Below are positions 21,401 through 30,385 of a stretch of DNA of 64,000 bases, one piece after another. Position 1 is the stretch's first letter, and the number at the start of each line of letters is the position of its first letter. The notes beneath the pieces were generated by a model that was given only the letters and a program-made list of their open reading frames with translations, was not told the origin of the DNA and ran no database searches. Origin of the DNA: Rana temporaria (lineage: Eukaryota > Chordata > Amphibia > Anura > Ranidae); NCBI RefSeq assembly GCF_905171775.1, contig NC_053497.1, positions 35,670,264-35,734,263 of the forward strand, given 5' to 3'. The position numbers and the translations under genes were made by a program.

Positions 21401-23436
21401 AAGTGAAAGAGAAGTCTCCAGACCCCGTACAACCACCTGACATCATTTCTCCCCTCTTTGCTGACGACTTGGGGAGATCAGTCTTTCGCGCAACCAAGGA
21501 TGACGATAAGGTAGCCTTATCGGTAGAAGACAGAGAGTTTTTTAAAGACGAAACCAATCACTGCGTTTCTCCATTACCCTACGGAACCACCAGGGTAAGA
21601 CTCCCAGACAATCAGGAGCAAGCGCCATCCAGATCTAACTCTCTTCAGCGCACCATGGACAGCAAGTCTGAGACGAGAGAACACATTGTCATACCATCTG
21701 AACTTAATCCAGCAGATCACGCCACCAGGCCTATGTCTGTGGGTTCCTTTGCTAAATCTACTTGGCTTACAGGCCCAGAATTTCTGCTAGGACGGGCAGA
21801 CAAATGTGAACAGGAAGTTTACAGCATCCAGGATCCGGATAATGATCCAGAAATCCGCGCCGAAGTTAGCGCATTAGTCACTGAAACAAAGCAGACCTCC
21901 AGGCTTGACTGTCATCGTTTTGAACATTTCTCCAGTTGGATGAGACTTGTCAGAACCATTGCAAGGTTAGTGCACATCGCCAGATGTTATCACAACACTC
22001 AAGAAGATAAAGATTGTCACGGTTGGCACATCTGTCATAAACCATTCTCTGCTGAGGACATTTCTCATAGCGAGTCTCTCATAATACGTCATGTCCAGCA
22101 GCAGGAATTTAACGTAGAATGGAAGTGCTTGAACAACAGACAGCAGATTCCTATAAAAAGACCTCTTGCTAACTTAAATCCAATTATGGACACTTTTGGC
22201 CTGCTCAGAGTTGGTGGTCGTTTGAATCAAGCCCACCTAGGAGTTGCGGAGCAAAATCCTGTCATTATTCCCAGCAAACATCATATCACCACGTTGCTGA
22301 TCCGACATTACCACAAAAAGACTGAACACCAGGGCAGACAAATCACTGAGGGCAAGTTAAGGTCTGCGGGTCTTTGGATTATAGGTATGAAGAAACGTGT
22401 AGCCCAACTACTGCATGACTGTGTGCACTGTCGTAAAGCCAGAGGAAAACAGCTACACCAACAAATGGCCGACTTGCCCGCGGATAGACTATGCACAGAG
22501 CCGCCCTTCACCTACACTGGCCTAGACGTCTTTGGACCATGGATGGTGTCCGCACGTAGAACCCGTGGTGGTCACGCAAACAGTAAACGTTGGGCCGTGC
22601 TATTTACTTGCATGAGTGTGCGAGCCGTTCATATAGAGGTGATAGAATCTATGGACACATCCAGCCTCATTAATGCCTTAAGACGGTTCTTCGCCATCAG
22701 AGGACCAGTGAAACAGTTGAGGTCAGACCAGGGAAGTAACTTCATCGGCGCCTGTAGAGAACTGAACATCGACACTAAGCCTATCCAAGATCAGTTGGCG
22801 GAGAAAGGTTGCACCTGGATTTTTAATCCTCCTCATAGTTCCCACATGGGGGGTTCCTGGGAGAGAATGATCGGGATCTCACGCAACATCTTAAATTCTA
22901 TGTTGATGGATGTAAACTCTTCAAGACTTACGCACGAGACTCTCGTCACTCTTCTCGCTGAAGTTTCAGCTATCATCAATTCAAGACCCCTTGTGCCAGT
23001 ATCTATGGATCCTGAAACACCAGCCATACTGTCTCCGGCTATTCTACTTACCCAAAAAACGGACAATATGCTCACGCCTAGTGGAGAATTTACCCATGGG
23101 AATATCTACCAAAAACACTGGAAACGTGTACAACACCTGGCAGATTACTTCTGGAACAGATGGCGTAAAGAGTATCTCAATATTCTTCAAGGAAGGAGGA
23201 AATGGCAACATCAAAAACCAAACTTGAAAGAAGGAGACCTCGTATTAATGAAGGAGCAACAAACCGAAAGGATCACCTGGCCTATGGGACTAATTACAAA
23301 GGTTCTTCCTAGCAAGGATGGCAAGGTCCGAAAGGTGGAGCTGAAGATCTTCAGGAAGGGTGAGCTTAAAACTTTTGCAAGGCCGATTAACGAACTCATT
23401 CTAATATTACCCATCGAGAACGTTCCTGAAGGATGA
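18466..23436 (+). CDS. BEL/Pao polyprotein lacking reverse transcriptase, unit 2
   Basis: 1656 codons with the same protein sequence as unit 1. The only nucleotide difference I found is T at 20829 against C at 14709, a synonymous ATT/ATC change at residue 788, between the zinc-finger region and the protease. The coiled coil, Gag, zinc fingers, protease and integrase with its D, D, E triad are all present at the same residue numbers, and the RT/RNase H block is missing at the same junction. Because the deletion is shared, it predates the duplication of the unit. Near-identity suggests either a very recent event or an assembly duplication. Confidence 0.88.
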   Translation: MDKKDLAQFPSDETELMQPDTDHQEAQEAEPTLPADQVVRPRRSLKPTIKVRENYQTTKDELCDNLEELWERVSSLMSGLKSSGDTSSLQVGIRRLNTAHEGYKRLFTRYITFLKNVNNDEALSELSKAESIDIQRDTMVLLAKDKAELRISHLQETRSHRSNSSKHSSRSYRSSCSRSSTLSDRLLEARINAEQSKARRSFTEKEALAKAEAEAKRAEAEAKRADAEAEARIKILESEMEEEVALAKVRLLEQALSQGLDPVCSLPQEVEDSADRTSDYVLKQLSASTPVCSTVQADNAETSKSSPPTVPFTAPEQPDGVHPDVPSQGQLLQNYKKGHQAFPGLPPQLKQQSSRSTETRSQLNPAAASFYLDASHPFTPQSLHAPAAPQVVVATSSEKSDMSELARIMAIRELINTSLSKFDDRAESYRAWKATFKATIANLKLDAEKELNLMISWLGPSSTNRIKSLRTVYVGQAEAGLAAAWQRLERTFGSAEAIEKALFKRLQNIPKINLKDVHKLQDLSDLLMELELAKRDPRLIGLCYLDTAHGVNPIVVKLPYSLQEKWAASVSRYKRVHDITFPPFIHFCRFIEEQSQMRNDPSLDFLEFNTTAPATPSPRYESAMHKHRDFKSSVSVRKTNLPSYAAPTGKQYNTSSGDKSFNRECPIHKKPHSLNKCRGFRSKPIQERKKFLSELGVCFRCCASLEHMAKDCKSIIKCEECHSERHASAMHPVPLPRDSPAAVATSPAPSHGGEPQNHANAAAAVSCSCLEVCGEGQGEKCCARICLIKVYPEGLPEKAVKMYAIIDDQSNRSLAGPKFFEAFGIKGPSEPYILNTCSGRIETSGRRAQGFIASPISGNTEIPLPTLIECDQIPNHRDEIPTPEAAFHQPHLRHLANVIPPMDNNAEILLLLGRDNLRVHKVRQQCNGPDYAPFAQRLDLGWVVIGNVYLDQPEIDSFKTYVHGDGRTTCIKPCPHHYEVKEKSPDPVQPPDIISPLFADDLGRSVFRATKDDDKVALSVEDREFFKDETNHCVSPLPYGTTRVRLPDNQEQAPSRSNSLQRTMDSKSETREHIVIPSELNPADHATRPMSVGSFAKSTWLTGPEFLLGRADKCEQEVYSIQDPDNDPEIRAEVSALVTETKQTSRLDCHRFEHFSSWMRLVRTIARLVHIARCYHNTQEDKDCHGWHICHKPFSAEDISHSESLIIRHVQQQEFNVEWKCLNNRQQIPIKRPLANLNPIMDTFGLLRVGGRLNQAHLGVAEQNPVIIPSKHHITTLLIRHYHKKTEHQGRQITEGKLRSAGLWIIGMKKRVAQLLHDCVHCRKARGKQLHQQMADLPADRLCTEPPFTYTGLDVFGPWMVSARRTRGGHANSKRWAVLFTCMSVRAVHIEVIESMDTSSLINALRRFFAIRGPVKQLRSDQGSNFIGACRELNIDTKPIQDQLAEKGCTWIFNPPHSSHMGGSWERMIGISRNILNSMLMDVNSSRLTHETLVTLLAEVSAIINSRPLVPVSMDPETPAILSPAILLTQKTDNMLTPSGEFTHGNIYQKHWKRVQHLADYFWNRWRKEYLNILQGRRKWQHQKPNLKEGDLVLMKEQQTERITWPMGLITKVLPSKDGKVRKVELKIFRKGELKTFARPINELILILPIENVPEG

Positions 23437-23597
23437 AAAAGGACTGAACTCGAACTTCACAGTTTTACCCGCTATGGGTCAGCCAACCCACTATGTCATG
23501 TTTATTGAATTTCACATGTTCTTTGTTACAGGTTGTATTATATTTTTATGGACATTCGTCATAGTGAAATCTCCTTACGTAAATTTCAGACGGGGAG
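23437..23597 (+). other. BEL/Pao 3' untranslated region, unit 2
   Basis: Appears identical to 17317-17477, with the CGGGGAG purine tract just before LTR 3. Confidence 0.55.
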
Positions 23598-24188
23598 TGT
23601 GCTGTTCTCCTTATAGTTATTTGTACATTACATTATTAATCTTTATTTCTACATGTTTGTTTTCATGCATTTCTTTCACTGCTGCCATCTGCTGGCCAGA
23701 ATTTGCATGCCACACGTCCCTGTTCTTGTTAGTAAAGTTTTTTCTATTCGGAGGCGTGGACTCTTGCTGGGCAGGTCTCTTCACTGGGAGCAGCCATTTT
23801 CAGTATCTCCTCATGGCTGTGTGACTAGACACTCCACATTTTTGGGCTCGAGAGAAGGCATCAGTTTTTGACCACGCAGAAGTCACGCAGAAGTCAGCAG
23901 TAGTTAGCAGCAGCTCAGCAGCAGCTCTGCAGCCACAGCAGCTAGCCTCAGGACATATTCTAACAAGTCAGCATTGATACCACTACTACAGAACAGTATT
24001 GTATCACCGTTTGTTGTCTTATCTGGATTGAATAAACCCACGCTGATTTCATCTTCATGTCTGAGTCTGGATCCATCTAACCTGAACATCTGCCGGTCCT
24101 GTCTGCCCCACTGCTTGGATACGAAGGTAAGAAGTCACACAGCTATTATCAGTTATACCTTCAATCGCCTTCATGTGGGAACAGAACA
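23598..24188 (+). mobile_element. BEL/Pao LTR 3
   Basis: Same 591-bp LTR, ending AGAACA at 24188 and followed directly by the GAGGG duplication and the right half of the Tc1-like gene. This joint defines the LTR 3' boundary precisely. Confidence 0.9.
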
Positions 24189-24405
24189 GAGGGTCAGAAT
24201 TTGGCGTAAACAACATGAAAGCATGGATCCATCCTGCCTTGTATCAACGGTTCAGGCTGGTGGTGGTGTAATGGTGTGGGGGGGATATTTTCTTGGCACA
24301 CTTTGGGCCCCTTAGTACCAATTGAGCATTGTTTAAATACCACGGCCTACCTGAGTATTGTTGTCAATTCCTTTATGACTACAGTGTACCCATCTTCTGA
24401 TGGCT
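24189..24405 (+). pseudogene. Tc1-like transposase remnant, right part
   Basis: Continues the gene interrupted at 11357: GTCAGAATTTGGCGTAAACA, ATGGATCCATCCTGCC, GGTGGTGGTGTAATGGTGTG, CACTTTGGGCCCCTTAGTAC and TACCCATCTTCTGATGGC. A short deletion and a frameshift are present (GTTGTCAATTCC). Homology fades after about 24405, so the element has no intact 3' end. Confidence 0.8.
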
Positions 24406-24467
24406 TTCTCTGATTGGTCAAGGAGAGGATTGTGACATCCGCAACCTACCTCGAACAATCAGAGTGA

Positions 24468-24824
24468 TGCCTTGTACACACGATCGGTTTTCCCGGTGGT
24501 AAAAAGTCCGCCGGGAAAACCGAGAACCTGCTAGGTAGCTTTTTCCCCCTACACACGGCCGGGTTTCCCGACAGGAAAACTGCCATGAGAGCTTTGGTCG
24601 GGAAACCTGGCTGTGTGTATGATCCACCTCAGGTTTTCCACATAGGGAAGCTGCTGGCTTAAAAACCGCCGGGACACCCGGCGGGAAAAAAGAGAACATG
24701 TTCTCTTTTTTCCCGCCGGATTCCCATCGGTTTTCCTGTCGGGAAAAAATGATGGAGCATATACACGGCCAAAAGCTCTCATGGCAGTTTTCCTGCCAGG
24801 AAAACCGGTCGTGTGTACGAGGCA
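24468..24824. mobile_element. Palindromic MITE, TACACACGATCGG family
   Basis: The ends TGCCTTGTACACACGATCGG and CCGGTCGTGTGTACGAGGCA are inverted. Flanks are TGA and TAA (a 3-bp duplication with one mismatch). The interior is made of inverse GGTTTTCC/GGAAAACC blocks, giving a strong hairpin. It is non-coding. Confidence 0.7.
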
Positions 24825-24825
24825 T

Positions 24826-25119
24826 AAGTGTGAGTTTATTGATAAAAACACAAACCTTCTCCTGAATAGTGGAGAAGCACGGAGCCCAAATTTCATCAAT
24901 TACGGCAGAAGATAGGCGGTTGCCCGTACTGCTCCCGGGAACACAGCACCGGTTACGGTATGTAGATAATGCTAATAGAGTATATTACAGCACACACATC
25001 ATCTACATCATTCTATATATCATTCCATTTTGGCCCAACAAACTATTAAAGATGGAAGTCTTATTTAAAGGTTGTATCTAATTACTGGGTTTCTAGCTAC
25101 TTTAATTGTAATCAACTGT
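24826..25119. other. Unclassified stretch
   Basis: No repeat I can name and no convincing frame. It is AT-rich from 24960 onward. Confidence 0.4.
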
Positions 25120-25876
25120 TTAAAGTGGATGTAAACCCACTCTCATCCTTTCTAAACTACTGCCATAGTGCTGACCTATAAGGATATAGATGCCTCCTGC
25201 ATGTATCCTTACCTGTCAAATGTCTCCCCCTCTGTCTGTTATAAGAACTGAAAAACTGCAGATTCTGTGGGTGGGTCTGTTGTCTGGAGCTCGGTGGGTG
25301 GAGTCGTGATGTCAGTAGACTCCCCGCCCACCTCTACACTCCTCTTGTCAACATGCATTTTTTCCTATGTATTTCTTACACTAAATTCTGCTATGATCAC
25401 TAACATCCAGTCAAAATCCAGAAAAGTAACCACATGACTTCAGAAAAGGAGTGGGGGTGGGAATTAAAAATAATGCCTGTCTCCAGGCTAGTGCATGAGA
25501 TATGTAAATAACCTGTCACTCACAGCAAGGGGGAGGATTTGACAAAGTTTTTCTCTGTTTGTCAAGATTTATCTCGCTGAACAATAAAAGAGGATTGCTC
25601 AGAGCTGGATTAATTCTGTGTGGCAAGACTGGGCACAGATGATAGGAAATCATATACTCTACATTGTGCCAGCAAAAACAAAATAACAATATTTGAGTGG
25701 TTATAAGAGAGAGATAATATAGACAAGGGGATGATGTACTATCAAATCTTGGGTGAGAACCTCCTTCCCTCGCCCAGGGCATTGAAAATGGGTCGTGGAT
25801 GGGTATTCCAGCATGGCAATGACCAGAAACACACAGCCAAGGTAACAAAGGAGTGGCTCAAAAAGAAGTACAATAA

Positions 25877-26242
25877 TGCCCCGTACACACGATCGAAAAT
25901 TCTGACAGCAAAAGTCCGATGTGAGCTTTTGAACGGAAATTCCATCGGACTCAACAAAAGATTGAGAGCTGGTTCTCAAATTTTCCAAAAAAAAAAAAAA
26001 TTCCTATCTGTAGCAATTGCAACGCGCAAAATTCTGATGCATGCTCGGAAACAATTCGACGCATGCTCGGAAGCATTGAACTTCGTTTTCTCAGGCTCGT
26101 CGTAGTATTGTACGTCACCGCGTTCTTGACGGTCGAAAGTTCAGAGAACTTTTGTGTGACCGTGTGTATGCTTGAGCAGAATTCCGTCGGAAAAAACATC
26201 CAAGGTTTTTCCGATGGAAAATCCGATCGCGTGTATGCGGCA
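25877..26242. mobile_element. Palindromic MITE, TACACACGATCG family, TAA duplication
   Basis: TGCCCCGTACACACGATCG to CGCGTGTATGCGGCA, flanked by TAA at 25874-25876 and 26243-26245. It splits a Tc1-like transposase between two recognisable halves, so the boundaries are certain. It is non-coding. Confidence 0.85.
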
Positions 26243-26505
26243 TAAGGTCCTGGAGAGTGGCCTAGCCACACTCCAAACCTAATCCCACAGAAAATATGTG
26301 TGGGGGGGGGGGGCAGAGGTTTAGACATTAATGGCTGTGTGTTGAGTTATTTTGAGGGGACAGTAAATTTACACTGTTATACAAGCTGTACACTCACTAC
26401 TTTACATTGTAGCAAAGTGTCATTTCTTCAGTGTTGTCACGTGAAAAAGTATAATAAAATATTTACAAAAATGTGAGGGGTGTACTTACTTTTGTGAGAT
26501 ACTAT

Positions 26506-27220
26506 AGGCTAGATTCAGAGAGAGTTACGCCGGCGTATAAGTAGATACGCCGTCGTAACTCTGAATCTACGCCGTCGTAAATTTAAGCGTATTCTGGAAA
26601 TCAGATAAGCTTAAATTAGGCTAAGATACGAGCGGCGTAAGTCTCCTACGCCGTCGTATCTTAGGGTGCATATTTACGCTGGCCGCTAGGTGGCGCTTCC
26701 GTCGATTTCAACGTAGAATATGCAAATGAGCTGGATACGCCGATTCAGAAACGTCGTTTGCGTAAGGCTTTTTTCCGGCGTAACGTTACTCCTGCTATAT
26801 GAGGCATAGCCAATGTTAAGTATGGACGTCGTTCCCGCATCGAATTTTTAAAATTTGACGTCGTTTGCATAAGTCGTTCGCGAATAGGGCTTTGCGTAAA
26901 TAACGTTCACGTCGAAAGCATTGACTATTTGCGACGTGATTAGGAGCAAGCGCACAGGGATACGTTCACGGCCAGCGCATGCGCCGTTCGTGAGAAACGT
27001 CATTTACGCGGGGTCATGTTTTATTTACATAAAACACGCCCACCTCTTGACAATTTGATTTAGGCGCGCTTACGCCGGCAGATTTACGCTACGCCGCCGC
27101 AACTTACGGAGCAAGTGCTTTATGAATACTGCACTTGCCTCTCTAAATTGCGGCGGCGTAGCGTAAATAACATACGCTACGCCCGCACAAATTTACGTCG
27201 CCCCTACCTGAATCTAGCCC
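26506..27220. mobile_element. Harbinger-like MITE, TAT duplication
   Basis: AGGCTAGATTCAG to CTGAATCTAGCCC, 715 bp, flanked by TAT at 26503-26505 and 27221-27223. It is inserted in the terminal repeat of the Tc1-like copy. The interior has the family's ACGTCGTTTGCRTAAG and CGCATGCGCCGT words. It is non-coding. Confidence 0.8.
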
Positions 27221-27544
27221 TATGTATATGTTTTAGGAATGGAATGTAAGTGTGATGATCAGGTGCTCATCTTATATTGCGCAGAAGTATTTGCTCTGCT
27301 CATGCGCAGCACTGCATAAACTCTCCTATCCTTTTCAGCCAAGGAAGCTGCCATCTTGGCTTCTGTTGGATCTACAGCTGCCATGGTGCTGCACATGTGA
27401 TCAGTTATGACACCAGACATTTGATGGTTTGACAGTTTTGTTGACAGCACAAGCAAATGTGATAGCTAGCATTCCTGGCATGCCGGGAATGTAACCGTTT
27501 TTTTTTTTTTAACCATTCAGTTGATGGGTTTAGTTCCACTTTAA

Positions 27545-27834
27545 GAATTCCAAGGTGACGCGGACAGTCTACCACCTGCTAGTATTGAGATCCCATGATA
27601 CCTGCCAGTGGTTGGATTTTTTCGGGGATCTGAGCAGGGGACACCTGGGACTAGAACCAGGAAAAGGTCTTCCTAGTAGAATAGTTTGTATACAAGTTGC
27701 TGTAGTAACTGAGATCTGTGTTGTTGTGTCTGCACTACCATAGTAACTTGCTGAGATGACAGCCTACTATAGGAAGTAGGGGTGAGTGCAAGGGATGCAT
27801 GGTGGTTTCCAGGAAGAGAAGATCTGGACACTTT
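27545..27834. other. Unclassified stretch
   Basis: No repeat or gene recognised. It lies between the TTAA element and the repeat pair starting at 27835. Confidence 0.4.
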
Positions 27835-28028
27835 CCAACATGGCGGCATCACACGTAACAATGCAGTCTCCATCCACATGGGGTGTGCACGCGACATGTA
27901 CAAAGTCATTGTGCAAGAGGAGATTTTCCTCTCTAGTTTTAATATTTACACAAAAAAATGTTGTAATGGCTGCAGTTTCCTTTTAAAATTGGACCTATTA
28001 AAAATCACATTTCATGTGAATCAATAAG
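27835..28028 (+). repeat. Direct repeat, copy 1, left of a Tc1-like element
   Basis: Contains CATGGGGTGTGCAC and CAAGAGGAGATTTTCCT, and ends TGAATCAATAAGGT. The same words occur in the same order at 30283-30385 and 30865-30882. The family is unnamed. Confidence 0.6.
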
Positions 28029-28082
28029 GTACACTATATTGTCAAAAGTATTGGGACACCTGCCTTTCCACGCGCATACACT

Positions 28083-29157
28083 TTAACCACTTCCATACCA
28101 GGCACGTATACACCTTCCCGCCCAGACCAATTTTTAGCTTTCAGTGCTGTTGCACTTTGAATGACAATTGCGCGGTCATGCTACACTGTACCCAAACTAA
28201 ATTTTTATCATTTCGTACCCACAAATAGAGCTTTGTTTTGGTGGTATTTGATCACCTCTGGGATATTTATTTTCTGCAAAAAAAATTAAAAAATGACCGA
28301 AAATTTTGAAAAAAATAAGTATTTTTTTGTTTCTGTTATAAAATATTGTAAATAAGTACGTTTTCTCCTTCACTGATGGGCACTGATGGTACTGCACTGA
28401 CGGGCACTGATAAGGCGGCACTGATGGGCACCGATGAGGTGGCACTGATGTGGTGGCATTGATGGGCACTAATATGCGGCACTGATGGGCGGCACGAATG
28501 GGCACTGATAGGCGGCACGGATAGGCGGCATGGATGGGCTTGGATAGGCGGCACGGATGGGCACGGATAGGTGGCACAGATGGGCACGGATAGGCAGCAC
28601 GGATGGGCACAGATAGGCGGCACGGACGGGCACGGATAGGCAGCACGGATGGGCACTGATAGGCGGCATGGATGGGCACTGATAGGCAGCATGGATGGGC
28701 ACTGATAGGTGGCACGGATGGGCATAGATGGGCACTATTGTATGTGTTGTACTAATGGATGCCAATCAGTGCCAAACAGTGCCTGCCAATCAGTGATGCC
28801 CATTGTGGGCACTGATTGGCATCCATTGTGGCACTGATTGGCATCCATTTTGTGTGTCCTCCTCATCCCTGGTGGTCTAGGGTGGCATCTTTTGCCACCG
28901 GCTTTTCCTATTTACATTTTGATCAGCCGTGATTGGACACGGCTGATCACGTGGTAAAGAGTCTCCGTGAGAGACTCTTTACCTTGATCGGTGTTGCGGG
29001 GTGTCAGACTGACACCCTGCAACAACGATCGCCTCAATGCGCGCCCCCGGGGGCGCGCAGCGGCTCAGAATCCTGAGGACGTCATATGACGTCCAGTCAG
29101 GATTCTACAACCACTTTGCCGATGTCAATATGTCATTGGCGGGCGGCAAGTGGTTAA
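28083..29157 (+). mobile_element. TTAA element with internal minisatellite
   Basis: TTAACCACTTCC at 28083 and GGCAAGTGGTTAA ending at 29157. It has three parts: an AT-rich 5' half with CACAAATAGAGCTTTGTTTT and GGTATTTGATCACCTC (shared with 35636-36602, 37859-38400 and 50652-51638); a minisatellite (28370-28740); and a GC-rich 3' half with the hairpins GATCAGCCGTGATTGGACAC and GGACGTCATATGACGTCC. It is non-coding. The target fits piggyBac/Kolobok. Confidence 0.75.
28370..28745. repeat. Minisatellite, about 23-bp unit
   Basis: The unit CGGATGGGCACNGATAGGCGG is repeated about 15 times, degenerate at both ends. Open minus-strand frames of up to 172 codons across it are repeat artefacts. Confidence 0.85.
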
Positions 29158-30135
29158 AGTGGTTGTAAACCCATGGGGACAAATTACACCTACAGGTAAG
29201 CCTAGATTAAAGCGGGGGTTCCGTGGAAAAAACTTTATTTTTTTTCAGTATTATTCTAACGCTGTTAACATAATGAATCTTGTACTCACTAGTCCCATAG
29301 TTGCAGCCGCCAGGATGTTCTTTTCCCCGAAAAGGATGTTTTATAAAAATCAAAGATGGACATTGCCATCTTAATTGTGGGCACTCTGAAGCCCTCCTGT
29401 CTTTGCTTCCGGGATGCGGTGATGCGGTGAACGCTGATGTCCCAGCATTCACCGCTCTATCCCGCGCATGCGCAGTGTGACGGCCAGCCGCGCCGTCAAC
29501 ACTGCACAGTTGCTATAACAATGGCCGGCGGCGTCCTCTCGTCATCGTGACTAGACCCTCGTGATCAATCCCATAATTCATTGCGGCGATCGCTACACGC
29601 CCAGTCCCGCACAGCTATAACCAGGAAGTGCCTGGTTAAGGACAGCGATAGTAGGTATTTAATTTTTTTTTTATTTTAACTGCGATCTAGTAGTATACAT
29701 ACAGAGGACTATTATTTAAGCTAAAGTGATAAAATCGGGTGAACCTCCGCTTTAAGGCTTGCAATATCTCCAAAACCTACACGGTCTCAGAGATATTTGC
29801 AATTTGCCCAAACGACACCTACAGCGGCGCATGCGCCGTCTTGAAAGGGCACGCTGTGCCGTTTCAAGCTGGGGTCGTGCCGCTAAAGGTGGCTCCAGTG
29901 CACATGCACAGGAGTGATGTCACGCGACTCCGGCCAGTCACAGAGCCGGAGTTTGCGGCCCCCGGAAGAAGAGGGGTGAAGAATGGATGCGTGGAAAACG
30001 GTGACATTGTGGGCTTCTCCTGCAGGTAAGTGTCACATAATGGGCTACTATGCGATGCATAGTAGCCCATTATGCTTTACCTTTGCAGGGACACAAAGAG
30101 GAAGTAAAACCCATCAGGGTTTACTTCCTCTTTAA
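29154..30135 (+). mobile_element. TTAA element abutting the preceding one
   Basis: TTAAAGTGGTTGTAAACCC at 29154 and GGGTTTACTTCCTCTTTAA ending at 30135 are inverted ends. Its left TTAA (29154-29157) is also the right TTAA of 28083-29157. It carries a third TTAA element at 29207-29755. The 3' part contains AGCGGCGCATGCGCCGT and an AATGGGCTACTATGCG hairpin near 30040-30072. It is non-coding. Confidence 0.7.
29207..29755. mobile_element. TTAA element nested in a TTAA element
   Basis: TTAAAGCGGGGGTTCCG at 29207 and GGGTGAACCTCCGCTTTAA ending at 29755. Relative of 4956-5528 and 2246-2735. It is non-coding. Confidence 0.7.
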
Positions 30136-30282
30136 TGGCATCACAGTCTTAGTCCGTAGGGTTCAATATTGAGTTGGCCCACCCCCTGCAGCTATAACAG
30201 CTTCAACTCTTATGGGAAGGCCGTCCACAAGGTTTAGGAGTGTGTCTATGTTTGCCCATTCTTCCAGAAGCGCATTTGTGAG

Positions 30283-30385
30283 GACCTGCATTACACAAAA
30301 CAGTGCAGTCTTCATCTACATGGGGTGTGCACAGGACTTGTACGGAGTCATTTTGCAAGAGGAGATTTTCCTTTCTATTCTTATG
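30283..30385 (+). repeat. Direct repeat, copy 2, right of the Tc1-like element
   Basis: Matches 27850-27945 (AACAATGCAGTCTCCATC against AAACAGTGCAGTCTTCATC, then CATGGGGTGTGCAC and GAGGAGATTTTCC). It is cut by a MITE at about 30384, and its tail TGAATCAATAAGGT reappears at 30867. Confidence 0.6.

Larger units (their letters stand above)
25722..27230 (+). pseudogene. Tc1-like transposase 3' part with two inserted MITEs
   Basis: 25731-25870 encodes a recognisable C-terminal Tc1-like stretch including GRGWVFQHGNDQKHTAK. The catalytic aspartate expected before ND is replaced by glycine. The gene is cut by a MITE at 25877-26242 and resumes at 26246 (GGTCCTGGAGAGTGGCCTAG). The terminal part TGAGGGGTGTACTTACTTTTG at 26472-26494 is the element end, itself cut by the MITE at 26506-27220. 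The 5' part of the gene is missing, so it is inactive. Confidence 0.75.
25120..27544 (+). mobile_element. TTAA element carrying a Tc1-like copy and two MITEs
   Basis: TTAAAGTGGATGTAAACCCA at 25120 and GGGTTTAGTTCCACTTTAA ending at 27544 are inverted ends with TTAA on both sides. The element's own sequence is 25120-25721 and about 27231-27544; the middle is a Tc1-like remnant with further insertions. It is non-coding. The end sequence is shared with 29154-30135. Confidence 0.6.
28029..30282 (-). mobile_element. Tc1-like remnant split by two abutting TTAA elements
   Basis: 28029-28082 is the terminal repeat (ACACTATATTGTCAAAAGTA, TTGGGACACCTGCC). The element resumes at 30136 with TGGCATCACAGTCTTAGTCC, TTCAATATTGAGTTGGCCCA and AGAAGCGCATTTGTGAGG up to 30282, where it is truncated. 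This is the 3' end of a common vertebrate Tc1-like element on the minus strand, recognised from memory. Only the last part of the transposase remains. Confidence 0.75.
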
